Part shown: positions 11,101 to 23,118 of the stretch, one piece after another
Layout of the letters: the number at the start of each line of letters is the position of its first letter
How positions within the stretch are numbered: position 1 is the stretch's first letter
DNA from: Bolinopsis microptera
Taxonomy: Eukaryota > Ctenophora > Tentaculata > Lobata > Bolinopsidae
Reading direction: 5' to 3'
Assembly: GCF_026151205.1 (NCBI RefSeq)
Contig: NC_087072.1
Coordinates: forward strand, 9,609,669 to 9,673,668
DNA: 64,000 nt
Notes under the pieces: generated by a model
What the model saw: only the letters and a program-made list of their open reading frames with translations
Told to the model about the DNA's origin: nothing
The model's database searches: none
Position numbers and translations under genes: made by a program

Positions 11101-13518
11101 AATAGCTGTGGAACGGAAGAGGTGAGGGAAAACGTAACTGGCAGAATAGTGTATGCAGCTCGTGTAATTATTCTTTATTAAACGGCAATTTACATGTTAT
11201 ATTAGTTATTGAGTTAATTGTCGTTTCATTAATAGAGCTGGAATCTTATTTTAAGCAGCTAACTTTAGTAGGTTTTTTTTAAGCAGTTAGCTTGACAATA
11301 TGTGGTAATTTCGGAGTATAGCGACATTAACAGGCTAAAGTTAGGGAGGGTATGATAGGTTGCAGTTTGAACTTTGTTCACAGAGACTAGCAGTTACTAA
11401 AGCTAGCGAGCTGGGGTTTGGGCTGACGCTCAAAAGCCTTAAAAGACGGGTTGAAGTCGCACAAATTACCGTTGGAGAATAATTGTGAGTTGGAGTCTAG
11501 GCGTATTCAGCGACTAATTTATGTTTAATTTATGACGAGACATTCGAAATATGAAGCACATGTGTGTCGGACTGATTCGTCTGTTAGTTTCATTAAAATC
11601 TATGTCTTTTCATTTCCAAGCTTTTCACCGTACCTGTGTCAATTGTACGTATTTAAAATGAACTTGATCACGATTTAATCACTGCATCAAATTCTCACGA
11701 ATACTGCTGTTATGTCTTTCTCTGCTATTAATTTATTGGATCGTTACATTAGATGATTCATATAAAAATCAATTTGACTTAATGACAGGCATACATCCTC
11801 CACCGCTCTAGAAAGCAATGAAAATTTGATCGAAATAAACCGCTCCTTATTCGCCCTACAACCAACTGATGAATAAGGAAATGATGCACGGCTGGATGAT
11901 GTAATAGAATTCCATTGCGCGTTTCTATCGCACTTTTCTATTAGAAAAAAACGCCACACAGGATCAATTCTTAGTTCAGCGGTAGCTTGATATTTTAGTG
12001 GTCGCGTATTTTAAGCCATTGCTCTACATTGTACGACTGTGAAAGATGAATGAATAAACAGCAGTATTTATTACCACTGCCAATACCGTCAATCCCAAGT
12101 AACGTTAATTTAATATTTACGGATCCAAAGGTTAGTAAAACTGGACTTCATTGGTAATAAAAATAAAGTTTCGGATGTTTAAAATAGGATATTATCTACT
12201 GCTAAAATATGTTAATATATACTGTAATGTAAAATATTCAGCAATTTGTGTTGTGACATGACACACCAAGGTTTTGGGGAGCTTTTTAAAGAGGAAACAG
12301 GGGAAAATCCTACGATAAAAATCATTTGGTGGCAGAAGAGCCCTATTTTCAGACATACTTTGCAACATTAAATAAGAATTCCAGTTAAACCAGTTGAAAT
12401 CCCAAAAAATGAGTTGGTCATCTTGACTTTTAAACTATAATCGTCGAGTAAATTAACGTTTATCTTACACCACTAAATACTGCACTTTTATAAATCAATA
12501 CGTGGATCACTGGCAAGAAGGGTTTTAGCCAGAGGACCATTTATTAATTTTACATGCAATGCCACACGAAGTGTAGCTTAGGCATTCCCAATATTTTACT
12601 TCATGTGGTTAGATGTCTCAACCGCGTAATTCGTATTGTCATTACTGTCTCGCAAGGGAAATGTATTTATTTTATATATCGTTTGAAGCGGATGATGATA
12701 GGGGAAGTAACTTGACAAAAACCTCTCATTCAATTATTATAAGATTCTTATTTGAGTATTTACCCACAGTTTAGGGGTCGTTGCTAGAAAATGAGGCCTA
12801 TAATTACTAAATTTTAAATGAACGATTAACGTAGGAATTTGATACGAACATATATTTGATCGATAGTTTGTAGTGAAACCCTTTAAAACTTGTGATTGAT
12901 TATGGCATCATGTCAGCACCAAATAAGCCGTCTAGTTTAGCAGTTAGTCTGTAATAATTCAATTAATGGCAACCTGCGACAGTGTCTCAACGTACCCTGC
13001 GATCACTGTAATGTTTAATAAAACCAAATTTATATTTTTGATTAGTTATAAAATGATCTGGAAGTATTGTGCAGAGTTTTTAAAGGATGGTCGTCGAATC
13101 ATTATGTGCGATAAAAAAATAGGGCAGGAAGCCAGTGATATCTTCAGAACTACATACGTTAAGTCATCGCGCTGCGTAGCGCACTCTCCTTCTCATAGCC
13201 ATAAGTCATGATAACGCCGCTCGCTCTCAATTCCACTGCGCACTCTCCCCCCGCCGCGCTTCGTAGCCATACGCTCCCGCTCGGCTTCCACCTGTGCCAG
13301 CACCGCTCCAGTACCCACCTCCTTTTGCTCGTTTCATAGAAATCTTGACACAAACCGCCGAAATGTCCCTCACTTAAAGTTAACCCAGGCGTTTAATTTT
13401 CTCACAACATTGAAATTTTCTGGAATTCAATTATTATTATATTTTTATACGTATACAGATTATGTGTTATTTTATAATTAATGACTATTACCCTATCTCT
13501 CGTTAACTCTTCCCCCAG
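8193..13518 (+). other. Long CATIP intron (left arm), no gene recognised
   Basis: About 5.3 kb between CATIP exons. It contains simple repeats (TTTG-rich at 8208-8240, ACTACTGAC-like at 9095-9175), a diverged tandem duplication at about 9862-9950 and AT-rich DNA. Short open frames at 9315-9640 and 10559-10867 are not preserved as frames in the mirror arm at 60.6-62.1 kb, so I do not call them. At 13145-13360 the arms carry unrelated sequence. The left version is GC-rich and carries a 64-codon frame (13159-13353, -) without a recognised domain. Confidence 0.5.
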
Positions 13519-16496
13519 ATCCCAGGTAACCTCTAACAGAGGTCCGTGTTGAGCAAGATGATGACGGATACCAGTGGTTCTCACCACGACGGAGGGTGGC
13601 ACTGAAACGGTCACCACGAGGAGGTTACTAAAGACGAGATGGCAGGTTTATATCTGAAGGTTTAGTCCTGACTGTTCAATCTTTCGACTCTCGCTTCACG
13701 AGTATACGGATGTTACATTCAACCATGGTCATGGTCATCGTAACAACTTGGGTTCACTGATGCCGTCTTGAGATTATGTGACACGCGTCGATCACAGCGC
13801 CGCAACTCAATCAAGGCTTGTGTTTTCAAATATCGGCGGTTTAACACTGACCGCCCAATAGCACAGTTTTTTTATTTACAATGAACTTCCCTCCCAGGTG
13901 CTAACTTGGTGATACAGAGGTTGAGTTATTATACACGGGTACAGAGTCGTTCTGAGCTTTGACGGCTTCTCCACGATAATGCCTTGCTATGTCAGCTACG
14001 TGAGAAATCTTCTTTTTACAAACTACCACACTCAATGATTTTCAAGTTTAGATTAACCGCTGCTAACTCATTTGCATGAGATATACACAGATTTTTAAAA
14101 ACTAACATCAACAATATCCGTGTCAATGGCAACTTATATTGATAATCACTACGAAGTTTTTGCCGAACTATCAATACAATCGACTATAATAACAGCTGAT
14201 ACTACCATGAACAGAGGTAGAAATGAACCTCTAATTGACTTCTATTTGACCTGTCGTCGCGGCTAGTATGATAACAGATTGGTTTATGTTACCACTGGAC
14301 ACTTGTAGAACATTGTTTCCCAGAATCTACGAGACCTCTTTTGGGCCTTCTCAGCACCCCTTACAATTAGAGTGGAATTAGACGTCAGATTGTTGCCTTG
14401 AAGTTCAATAAACGCAACAAATGTTGGTGAACATGCATAAAACATAGACTTATACAGTGTGCTATGTTAATGTACCTGTGAGTTGGCACACAAGGAACGG
14501 CTCCTATAGAGTGGGGCTTGAGGTGTACATTCTTTATAACCAGACAAAACACTGTGAACAAAGATACAAATGACACCAGTCATCAAGTTTGAGAGGCATC
14601 AGAATTACCGTTACATACGAACGCGCAGACTGGCGAACTTAAATCGATCTTTAGCATTCGTAGATTTACAACCTGCACTTTTGAATAAATTACGTTAATG
14701 CTCCCTCTCGTAGTCGAGCATTTTGCACTATTTTACGATTGTCTAAAAATATTGTTAAGTTCTAGTAAATAATCACTGCTGCAGGATACTAGTTTACGAT
14801 AATTCCTTATAAGATAATCCACTGAAGATATCGCTGTACTTATTTTCCATTCTAATCAGCCTTGATAACCACTCTATTACCTTTACAAATCTGATGACTT
14901 CCCTCTAAGTTCTAACATCTTAAACCCCCACAGTCCCCTATAGAGTCCCACTCAGTGTTGTTACAGAACGTTACTCTGGAAACCATTGGAATTGAGCGAT
15001 GGTGGATAATTAAAGACGAGAATCCAACCACTTGGAAATATACTTCATCTCATGACGTTGTAAATTCATATTTTTAATTTGTAATACCTGCCCTGGCCAT
15101 GGCTTGCAGCTCGACACCAAGCTTCTGTCTAACCATATCACTACAATTTACCAAACCGAAATTTACGCGGGAGATTGGACGTTCTGTATGTGATTTGATT
15201 TTAAAACTACTTTTAATTGAAACTACTTGATTACTTTTTGCCTCTTATGCACATCTGCCAAGTCAATGATATCGTTATTTTCCACGTGAAGTAGTTTAGA
15301 GTTTAGTCAACTAAACACGACTCAATTTAAGTCAGTGCACCACCACCTCAAATCAACCCACTCATCATGTTAAATTATCAACGCGGTTATTTGTTATTTT
15401 TCTCAATTCTCGAATCTCCCAACCTTGCACTATTGATGCTAGCCTGTTTATTTGTTTACTTTAGTATTAAAAATTTCACAATCCAAAATAATTAATGTAT
15501 CAGTTAACTTGTTTATAGGTTTTTTAATCTATTTGTTAGTGATAAAACCAACTATGGCGTACGGAAATATTAAATGACATTCGGTCCGGTGCATTTCCTT
15601 AAAACTTAAAAATAATGCACCTTATCTGATTTATATGGTCGAAAATTACGTGAGCGGCGAGCGTAGAGGGTTTGACGAATATTTCCAAGATTTTTCAACC
15701 TTCCATTTCAGGCACTTGTATACCGCGCTCAAGTCGGGTCACCAGAGTACATGAGATTAAAAGATTCCCAAGAGATCTTCATGAAAAGATAAGGTAGGAA
15801 TCCTACATCCTTACTAAGGAATTACAAACTTTAAGTTGAGACCACGAAAATAGATTTATCCTTCGCTTATCTTGTTACCTAATATTTAGATGGTTGCAGC
15901 ATCTAATGAGGTACATTTTCATTGATCTTGACCGCCCTCTAAATGTACAGCCTTTAAAATCGTCAAAAAACCGGATCCAAGGATTTCGAACTTTTTGGGA
16001 AAAGTTGCCAAACGTTCATTAAATTATGAGTCAGGATGAAAGTGATTACATCGATTTGTTCTTTAGTTGTAACCCCTTCTTTCACTAGACGCTGATTGGG
16101 TATTCCCTGATTTCGGAAAAGGAAAGCTGCACTGGGAGGATGATATTGTGATGTTGTCACACTTTCTGGACAGAAAGTGCAGAGTTGAGGAGGACCATGT
16201 CAACTACATGAAGAGACATCCTGAGCTAAGGCCATCCTCGGAGATTTTTTACAGGTACTGGGGTATGGTAGAAACTGGATGTTAAGTAAACGAACCAAAA
16301 AACTAAAAGCTTTGTTGGATTTATTTTAATTAGAACCAAAACTTATCAAGTTACAGTCCACTTTCCTTGAGTTATTGGTGTATTAGTGTCTCAACAACTA
16401 AAAGCTGTAGATGACCAAAAAGGTTTTTAAAAACGGTAGAAATCTGGTAACTGCTTCCAAATGAGCTTTGAAGAGTAATTCTAATATGTTTCTTAT

Positions 16497-16564
16497 CAGG
16501 GCACGTACCAGGGGGGGCTAGGGTGGGCGGCAGCCCCCCCCCCCCCCCCCCCCCCCCCCTCCCC

Positions 16565-16599
<35 letters not shown>

Positions 16600-17153
16600 A
16601 AAAATCGAACCCCCAGTAAAAAGATAAGCCCCCTAGTCCCCATCGGTCGCCTGGTAACTGGGCTGTGTTTATGACGGCAGTCAGTCAAAGATTTGAACTG
16701 TGGATTGTAAATTATGTCATTAAATCAAGCAACATTCTAGAAGCTTCTATAAATATAGTCAATGTGTCCCCTAGACCGTAGGAAATGTTAAAAAATCTTA
16801 AGACGATGAGGCCTCTGAGTAAGTCGTAAATTTCTGATTGGACGAATGAGATTGCTGTTGTGAAGTTACCAAAATTTACGTGAGTTCTGATTCTTTTCAT
16901 CCAGTTTATTGCTGTCTACAAATTTCTTTAATGCAAGATGTGTCTAAAACACCCGTTGTTCGCAAAAATTTCCAAGGGGCTGCGCCCCCCTAGCCCCCCG
17001 CCAAGGGGCTCCGCCCATGAGACCCCGTGGGGGGCTGCGCCGCAGACCCCTGCCACAGCTTGCTCGCTTCGCTCGTGTCGCAGCTTGATTGGACGCGTCG
17101 ACTCGCTCGCTTGCCGACAAGGCCCCCTCAAAGAAATCCTGGCTACGTCCCTG
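16497..17153. mobile_element. Non-autonomous hAT element (MITE) in last CATIP intron
   Basis: Begins CAGGGCACGTACCAGG and ends CCTGGCTACGTCCCTG, which are imperfect terminal inverted repeats. It is flanked on both sides by the same 8-bp sequence TTTCTTAT (16489-16496 and 17154-17161), the target-duplication size of hAT transposons. The mirror position in the right arm (about 54880-54900) has one TTTCTTAT and no element, a clean empty site. The interior has long C runs (16536-16597 region), GC-rich segments and no transposase frame, so it must have been moved by another element's transposase. Confidence 0.92.
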
Positions 17154-17341
17154 TTTCTTATCAAATCGAGATTGTTATCTAAACAGAGGGTTTCACTTCC
17201 AGTTCCTGTTGATGGAGAAGCCTAGTGATGTGAATCGAATTTGCAGCAGATTTCTTCTCTTCCTATTCTGCAACCGCAGCAATGAAACCCTCGTTTGCCC
17301 ACTCAACTTCGTCAAACCAGTCAGCTATTCGATCGGAATAG

Positions 17342-18000
17342 ATTGTGGATTAGCCAATCATCCATGTACATATTACTATATTCCTTTACTCTATTTGAAA
17401 CATCAATCATCACATTTCTACAGTATTTGAATCAACTATTTGATCAACGAGTAAACATTATCTGCCTTCATCTCCTCTGCTTTTCTTGATTATTGAACAC
17501 GAATTGCCATGAAGATAAGTCCTAGGACCCTACTGAATTTAAAGTTCTGTTTCGCCTCTTTGAATTACGTCAGAAATTTGATGTGAGTTGAACTTTCGTT
17601 ACAGCTTAGAATCATGTATGAATCAGTTTTTTGTAACTTCATGTATGATTACAGATACCAAATGTGTATTTGTTAATGTAAGATAATTTGTAATTAAAAG
17701 ATAGTAGAGGAAGCCGCCTGTCATTTAAATCATGATATTCTGTTGCATTTGTTAATAAATTTGGATTTTCATACGCTGTAAATATAACATGAACATTTCT
17801 CTTATCAGTTTTCATATGAACTCCTGAAGTATTAATGTTTGTCATTATTATGAGAGTGTGGTATTTATTCAGTAAACACTTCTTCTTTCTAGTTTCTATT
17901 TCTTTATTGTAATAAACAGCATATTTTCTTTTTGTCGACAATCTTATCATATAAAGCGGGAGAGGCTTTGAGGTCTATAAAATTTGAATCAATGAAGTGC
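17342..18000. other. CATIP 3' flank; doubtful antisense frame
   Basis: Downstream of the CATIP stop. A 103-codon frame on the minus strand (17639-17950) is rich in Asn, Lys and Tyr and has no recognised domain. The mirror sequence at 54060-54420 breaks it with stops, so I regard it as chance in AT-rich DNA. The region could contain CATIP 3' UTR. Confidence 0.4.
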
Positions 18001-20960
18001 ACTAATCTTGTCTGTTGTCACACGTTGGTAGACCCGCCGCGCACGATGTGCGCGGCTTGTATCGTGCTTTCGCCACTTAAGTGAAACGAACAATGGGGGT
18101 CACGACGTGATACACCACTAATCCACGGATGATAAAGCGACATTCCAGACGTTTGCCTTGACCCACGCTGCAATAAACCCCCCCTTTTTGATCGGCGCGG
18201 CGACGGCCGGAGTGCACGAGAGAGGTATCGTATACAACGTTGTAGCAAACGTTGCCTGACCTGACACATACACAGCTTGCCTCACTGCTCAAGTCGCGAA
18301 ACCTAATTTTTGTTTTTTTTTTTAATAAAAAAATTTCAAATTTTTTTTTTTTTTTTATTTTTTTTTTTTATTTTGTTTTCCGGGTTTTTCATTCGTGGCC
18401 TCTTCTGTCTTCGCAAAAATTAGGTAAGCTGATCGTGAAGTAAAAAACACTTTTAAGCGCCCTATATATTAGATTTAGAGATCTCTCGAGCAAGTGTGCA
18501 ACAGGCCAACATGTTAACCGGGGTGTTTACTCGTAAAATATTTTTTCCGACCGTCGACCGAGGTCAACTCGGAGCGCGCCGCGTCCTTGGTAGTTATAAA
18601 CCTTACAAAACAACTGCAATTGCAACAACATCTACATTGTACTTCATGCTTTAATTTCTCCATTATTGATGGAACTGTTATGCCGGCCGGAGCGCGCTTA
18701 GTTATACGTGCCCCGTTTAATTGACCGATGGTCAATTTATCGCAGCTCGGCGCCGGCACAGTAGCGGCATCTCGCGATCGACTGTGAGAGCCTCATGAAC
18801 GTGCGCGGCCGCGGCACAGTAACGCATCGCGCTACAAGTGGCCCAGTATATGCGCAATTGCACTACGGACCGCGCTGTGCGCATCCAAATTGCAATTGTA
18901 TGCAAATATTTGGAAGACTTCGCCGCTTCGACGCGCCGCGCAAACTACAAACTGGCATTTGCTAGCAAACGATTCTCGGACGGATTGACATTGTAAATCA
19001 AGCAAATAATATTTCTCGCAACCACTGTGACTCTTAGTAGAGATGGCAAAATGTTCGGTTATCTGGGCATTGCGAGCTGCGAAGCGGTTGACCATCGCGC
19101 TTGACCATTGTTATGGTCTGGCCCGGCTTGCGCGCTAACTTCGTTAGGCAGTTCGTCATAACATTTCGAGAAGAAAGCGGGCGCGCGCTACTTCGAAGAA
19201 TGTAGACGTGAGGTTGGGATTCTGAGTGGAGCAACTGATTGGATCGTATTAGCGACCTGGATAAGAGCTGAAATTCCCGTCGGATATAGCAACGACCAGA
19301 TTAAGACCAGATTTGGTTCTTTTCTCGAAGCTTCCAAGAGAGTAATCTGGTGGGAGCTTACAGTACCGTCGGAGAGGAGGATTAGCTGAATCCATTCCGC
19401 TTGTAGACTGAAGCTTGAAGGCTATAACAGTCTACAGCGGAAATACAAGCATAATGGCGTGGTCATGTTCAGCTTTGCTGTTGAGGTTGGTGGCTAGGAG
19501 GTGTGTCGCAGCAAGTTTGGAGAGTGCTTCAAGGAAGATTGGTCTGACTGGAAGGAGCCCTCAAGAAGTTGGTCCAGAGATTGTGGGAAGATGCAGCCAT
19601 TGTTTCAAGATGGATTTATCTGCTGTCTAGGAAAAGAGAGTGGGAGATGAGAGCTGTTTGAGCTTTATGACTTCCACAAACAGCAAAGGTGCCATTAAGT
19701 AAACTCAAGTGTAAATCGCGAGCTTGCAGGTATCCTCGGGTGATTGTCAGATCAGATGGTGGTCCAAGAGAGACGCGGAGTGCTGGGGAACCTGACAGAA
19801 AACCGTTATCGCAATGAAAGCCCGAAACGGTGTTGTCAGGTTTGTGTCCTGAAGATTCTGATCAAGGCAGGGTTGAGTCTACACGTGTCGACACTGCTGA
19901 TGCTCTGTTAGATGCGAGAAGACACTTGATGTAAAGGGGTTGGGGAAAAAAATAGGTTATGTCTAAGAAACAGCGTGTTTTGTGGTCGGGTGGCGGTTGA
20001 ACGCATGTAAAATGGGAGGGTATATCCGTACTTCGTGCTAGTGATGCAGTCCTTGGCCCGGTAGCTAAGGCTTCCGTTTCTCGCTCATTTGGGCTTCCGA
20101 TGGGGCTTGTGACCTCTGCGGGGGTCAATGCAGGTGGAGGGACATGGCCGAACCAGGGAGTATAGGTTGTGTTTGGGAGATAGAGTAGGGTTGGTTTGGT
20201 GTTGGCCTTTGCAGTTTTAACTGTTCTTCACCTATGCTAAGTTGGCGTTTCTGCAGACTAAATACTGGAAACGTCAGTAGCGTTTTTGAGCTTGTTTTAT
20301 CTTTCAAAAGTATTCCAGGTGGTTAATCTATAAGTGTATATATTGACTCTAATACATTGCAAACTAATTTATTTCGATTCATGAAGTTTAAAGAAGTTAC
20401 CAGCAATGCGCGCAATTTGGGGAAATGTGCTTTCGGCGGGGATATAACTGCGCCATAATACAATAATAATATATGTAGATTGTAGGTATTAATTAAAATA
20501 ATGATAAAGTTAGTATACAGGGAATTAAATCAACCAAAAAAAGAATAATATTTTAGAGGTTGGGCTAGTTTGCGCGGCGCGTCGATAGCGGCCGAAGTCC
20601 GATAGAAAAGGTAAAGATCAAAACATAATGAAGCACGATAAAAATCTAAGCCAAATTAGTGTCTTTTGTTTGACCATTGTCAATTGTTAATGGTCTGGCC
20701 CTGGCCGCGCGTACTTCGTTAAGGGATATACTCGTTAAAATATCAGTTTCGTCGACGTGTCCACTCGGCGCGCGTCCTGGTAGGTTGTAAGGCACTTGCC
20801 ATCGGGCAATAAATATTTCGAGAAGAAAGCGGCTTGCTCGCTACTAGAAGAATTTTAGCCGAGTAACATACGTCAATTCTTTTGTCCAGCCATTGCGTTA
20901 CATTTACGCCGAGCTGCTGATGATGATTGACATCGTCAATTAAACATTCGCTCGAAACAG
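18001..20960. repeat. CpG-rich modular repeat cluster (left arm)
   Basis: The base composition switches abruptly to CpG-rich modules containing GCGCGC, GTCGAC and GGCCAGACCATTAAC-type words. Several modules recur: a TACTCG/AAGAAATTTAGACG-type block appears near 19190 and 20850, and a GACCATTGT/AATGGTCTGGCC block near 19100 and 20675. A stem-rich block (GCCGCGCAC near 18035) is shared with two copies in the right arm (about 52500-52620 and 53935-54030). A poly-T segment at 18305-18375 is arm-specific. The modules look like interspersed repeats stacked on each other. No coding capacity was recognised except the LINE scrap annotated separately. Confidence 0.65.
19255..19660 (+). pseudogene. C-terminal scrap of a retrotransposon polyprotein
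   Basis: Read with frame changes, this segment gives blocks such as WELTVPSERRIS, then GYNSLQRKYK, then VAASLESASRKIGLTG. These resemble the conserved tail that follows the RT domain in many invertebrate LINE-like proteins (ELTVPWEERIEEA... and ...LxxALxxLGI patterns). A stop follows ERRIS and further shifts are needed. It lies in a roughly 1-kb segment (about 19210-20225) that the right arm lacks; there the corresponding position holds a different segment of about 460 bp (52460-52920). Assignment is from remembered family patterns and is moderate. Confidence 0.55.
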
Positions 20961-21590
20961 TTGGTATCAGTAATACATATCAACATCAGTGGAAGAAAGT
21001 TCCATGCAACCGGTGCATGGCTCCAGAAAACGTCGTCATCCTTTTGACTTTTTATTCGTTGTATCTTGAGCATTGAGGATGGTCAACTGGGTCTCTGCGA
21101 CCTGGTCATGGTGGTTTGAAAGTTTCTGTATCCTCAACATCCAGATTCAGTAATGCTTTGAGAGTTAACCAGGTGTAGTACAGTGAACTGATTTGTGGGT
21201 TTAATAGACAAAGAAGTTCGTGGTCTTAGGGAGTATGTGGGCTTCTTAAGAAGCAACCCAAGTCCGTGGTTCGTTCTTCATATGTTTTAGGATGACAGAA
21301 CAATTAACATATTTAGTTGACTCAATATAATGTTTATTTCTAAATCGTGCAATAGAAGTTTTGTACTCGCATTTGCTATTGATAACTTGCGAATAAGGTA
21401 TTCAATACTCATGAGCAAAATTGCCAAATGTCTGTCCTTATGTTTGAAACCATAATTGCTGTCTTCACAATTCACATGTTGTCCTAAAGTACGTATTTTC
21501 TACACCATTCATGAACTCTGTTAATCAGTTATTACAGTGTTAGTTGCACCCTCGCTATCTTTTTTAATCCCCCAGTTAGCTTTTTTTTTT
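20961..21590. other. Intergenic stretch shared by both arms
   Basis: Mirrors about 51160-51780. It contains no recognised gene. It ends at a poly-T run (21579-21590) where a left-arm-only insertion of about 530 bp begins. Confidence 0.45.
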
Positions 21591-21670
21591 AAAGAGGACT
21601 CTATTAACAAAACGGAGTAGTTCGCTGTTTATTAGTTCTCATGATTTGAAATACTGATATCTGGATATTA

Positions 21671-21929
21671 TCCGGTGGAGAGACAAGGACAAGTGAAACA
21701 AGGTAGTTAGGAGTTAAGGGCGAATTTTCGGCGTCAACGCCTCTTCAGGCTCAAATTATTTGTTATATAGTGTGTTGAAAAGTTATTAAAAGTATTAAAT
21801 TAAAAGTTTTATACTTTCAACACTACTATATAACAAATTTAATTTGAGCCTGAAGATTGGCCGTTGACGCCGAAAAATTTGCCCTTACTCCTAACATCCT
21901 TGTTTACTTGTCCTTGTTCTTCCACCGGA
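21671..21929. mobile_element. Foldback MITE with TTA target duplication (PIF/Harbinger-like)
   Basis: The two halves are near-complete inverted copies: TCCGGTGGA at the left end and CCACCGGA at the right, continuing inward through GACAAGGACAAGT, GGCGAATTTTCGGCGTCAACG and AGGCTCAAATT on one side and their complements on the other. It is flanked by TTA (21668-21670 and 21930-21932), the size and sequence class of Harbinger target duplications. The centre is a short AT-rich loop. There is no coding capacity. It is absent from the right arm as part of a larger insertion that ends in AATCT repeats near 22097-22120. Confidence 0.75.
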
Positions 21930-22889
21930 TTAATTCAGATTCAGAGACTCTTTAACATGTAAAATAATTTGACAATTATGTTAGTTATTGAATTTGTTTG
22001 TTTTTTTTAATGACGAGGCTGTGAAATGTTCACAGTCTGATAATGAGGAAATCAGAAAGAATGTATAAAATAGTGATGATGTTTATGTCATTATTCTTTA
22101 ATCTAATCTAATCTAATCTTTAACATTTATGTTTGTAATGCAGACATGGGATACTTTAGATTTTGCAACCAAATCAGATGACTTTTCGTTGGATCAGGCC
22201 AAAAGATGTATGGTATACTAAAGCCGAATTATAAACTGTATAGTGGATTGTCTTGCAATTTGATTGAAATAAATTTTCGTGCACATACCGAATGAATGGT
22301 TAATAATTTAATATATAAGTAGACCAAGCTCTGTGCACGGGATGCTTCCTGGAAGAAACCAGTTTTTGAGCGGGGCACCTACTAAAGCCCAAATGCAGAT
22401 TATAATAATCCATATTACTAGGAAATTAATCAGAAAATCGAATACATCAAATTAATATGATTTTTATAGGGTAGTAACCAGATTTACTATGCAAAATGCC
22501 TCAACCAATAGTGTAAATTTATATAAAATTAGTGGAAACAAATTTTAGTGAAACAAATTAAAAATTTTATCTTTATTTTACAAGCATAATATAATAATAT
22601 TTATAAGCCTCCGTTTTGAAAGTTTTTTAAATTTTGATACATTAACATTTCTTATTTATCAAAAATTAATTTTAACAAGTCAATAACTGGCCGCCAAAGC
22701 CGCGCATTCTTGAAAACAGGATTAACTTGATTATAGTTATACGACTATGTAAATTTAAAACTATCTTTTAAATAAATAAATTATAATTTTACCGAAGTCC
22801 AAAGCCAGCTTTGAAAAATTTACTATAAGGGGGGGGGGGGGTGACATGTCTCCAATGTCTCCCGCACCTTATCTTTTCGAAAAAGACAA

Positions 22890-23118
22890 AAGACATTGGA
22901 GACATTGGAGACATTGGAGACATTGGAGACACAGCTTTTGGAGACATTGGAGACATTGGGGACATTGGGGACATTAGGGACATTAGAGACACAGCTTTTG
23001 GAGACATTGGAGACATTGGGGACATTGGGGACATTGGAGACATTGGGGACATTGGGGACATTAGGGACATAAAATGGATATTAGGGGCATTGGAGACATT
23101 GGAGACACAGCTTTTGGA
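22890..23118. repeat. 9-bp minisatellite GGAGACATT
   Basis: About two dozen head-to-tail copies of GGAGACATT or GGGGACATT, interrupted by ACAGCTTTT spacers that recur three times. The same unit in reverse orientation, with an AAAGCTGTGTC spacer, occurs at 25634-25735, making the minisatellites part of a long inverted repeat. Confidence 0.9.

Larger units (their letters stand above)
8018..17341 (+). pseudogene. CATIP: CATIP (ciliogenesis-associated TTC17-interacting protein), left-arm copy with frameshifts
   Basis: Exons at 8018-8192, 13519-13659, 13918-13999, 14934-15058, 15712-15793, 16089-16254 and 17203-17341 (TAG stop) match the better-preserved exons of the right arm. In known animals CATIP works with TTC17 in actin polymerisation and ciliogenesis. 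Acceptor and donor dinucleotides are mostly kept (for example GTAAGT after 8192 and GTACTG after 16254). Most exons carry 1-2-bp indels relative to the right copy and would not join into one frame: 13519-13659 is 141 bp against 149 bp, and 16089-16254 changes frame twice. The first exon here is actually the cleaner copy, reading CYLVQANSNG and KLESLEHTQHEYVN with an intact donor. A possible start exon begins at the ATG at about 7859, but I could not confirm it. The last intron holds a hAT MITE. The breaks may be sequencing error rather than true decay. Confidence 0.85.

Noticed and set aside
16536-16597. C-run as evidence of a separate satellite
   Set aside because: It lies within the hAT element bounded by its 8-bp duplication and is part of that element's body, with length likely inflated by sequencing.
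17639-17950. 103-codon minus-strand frame after CATIP
   Set aside because: The mirror copy at 54.06-54.42 kb is interrupted by stops and no family is recognised.
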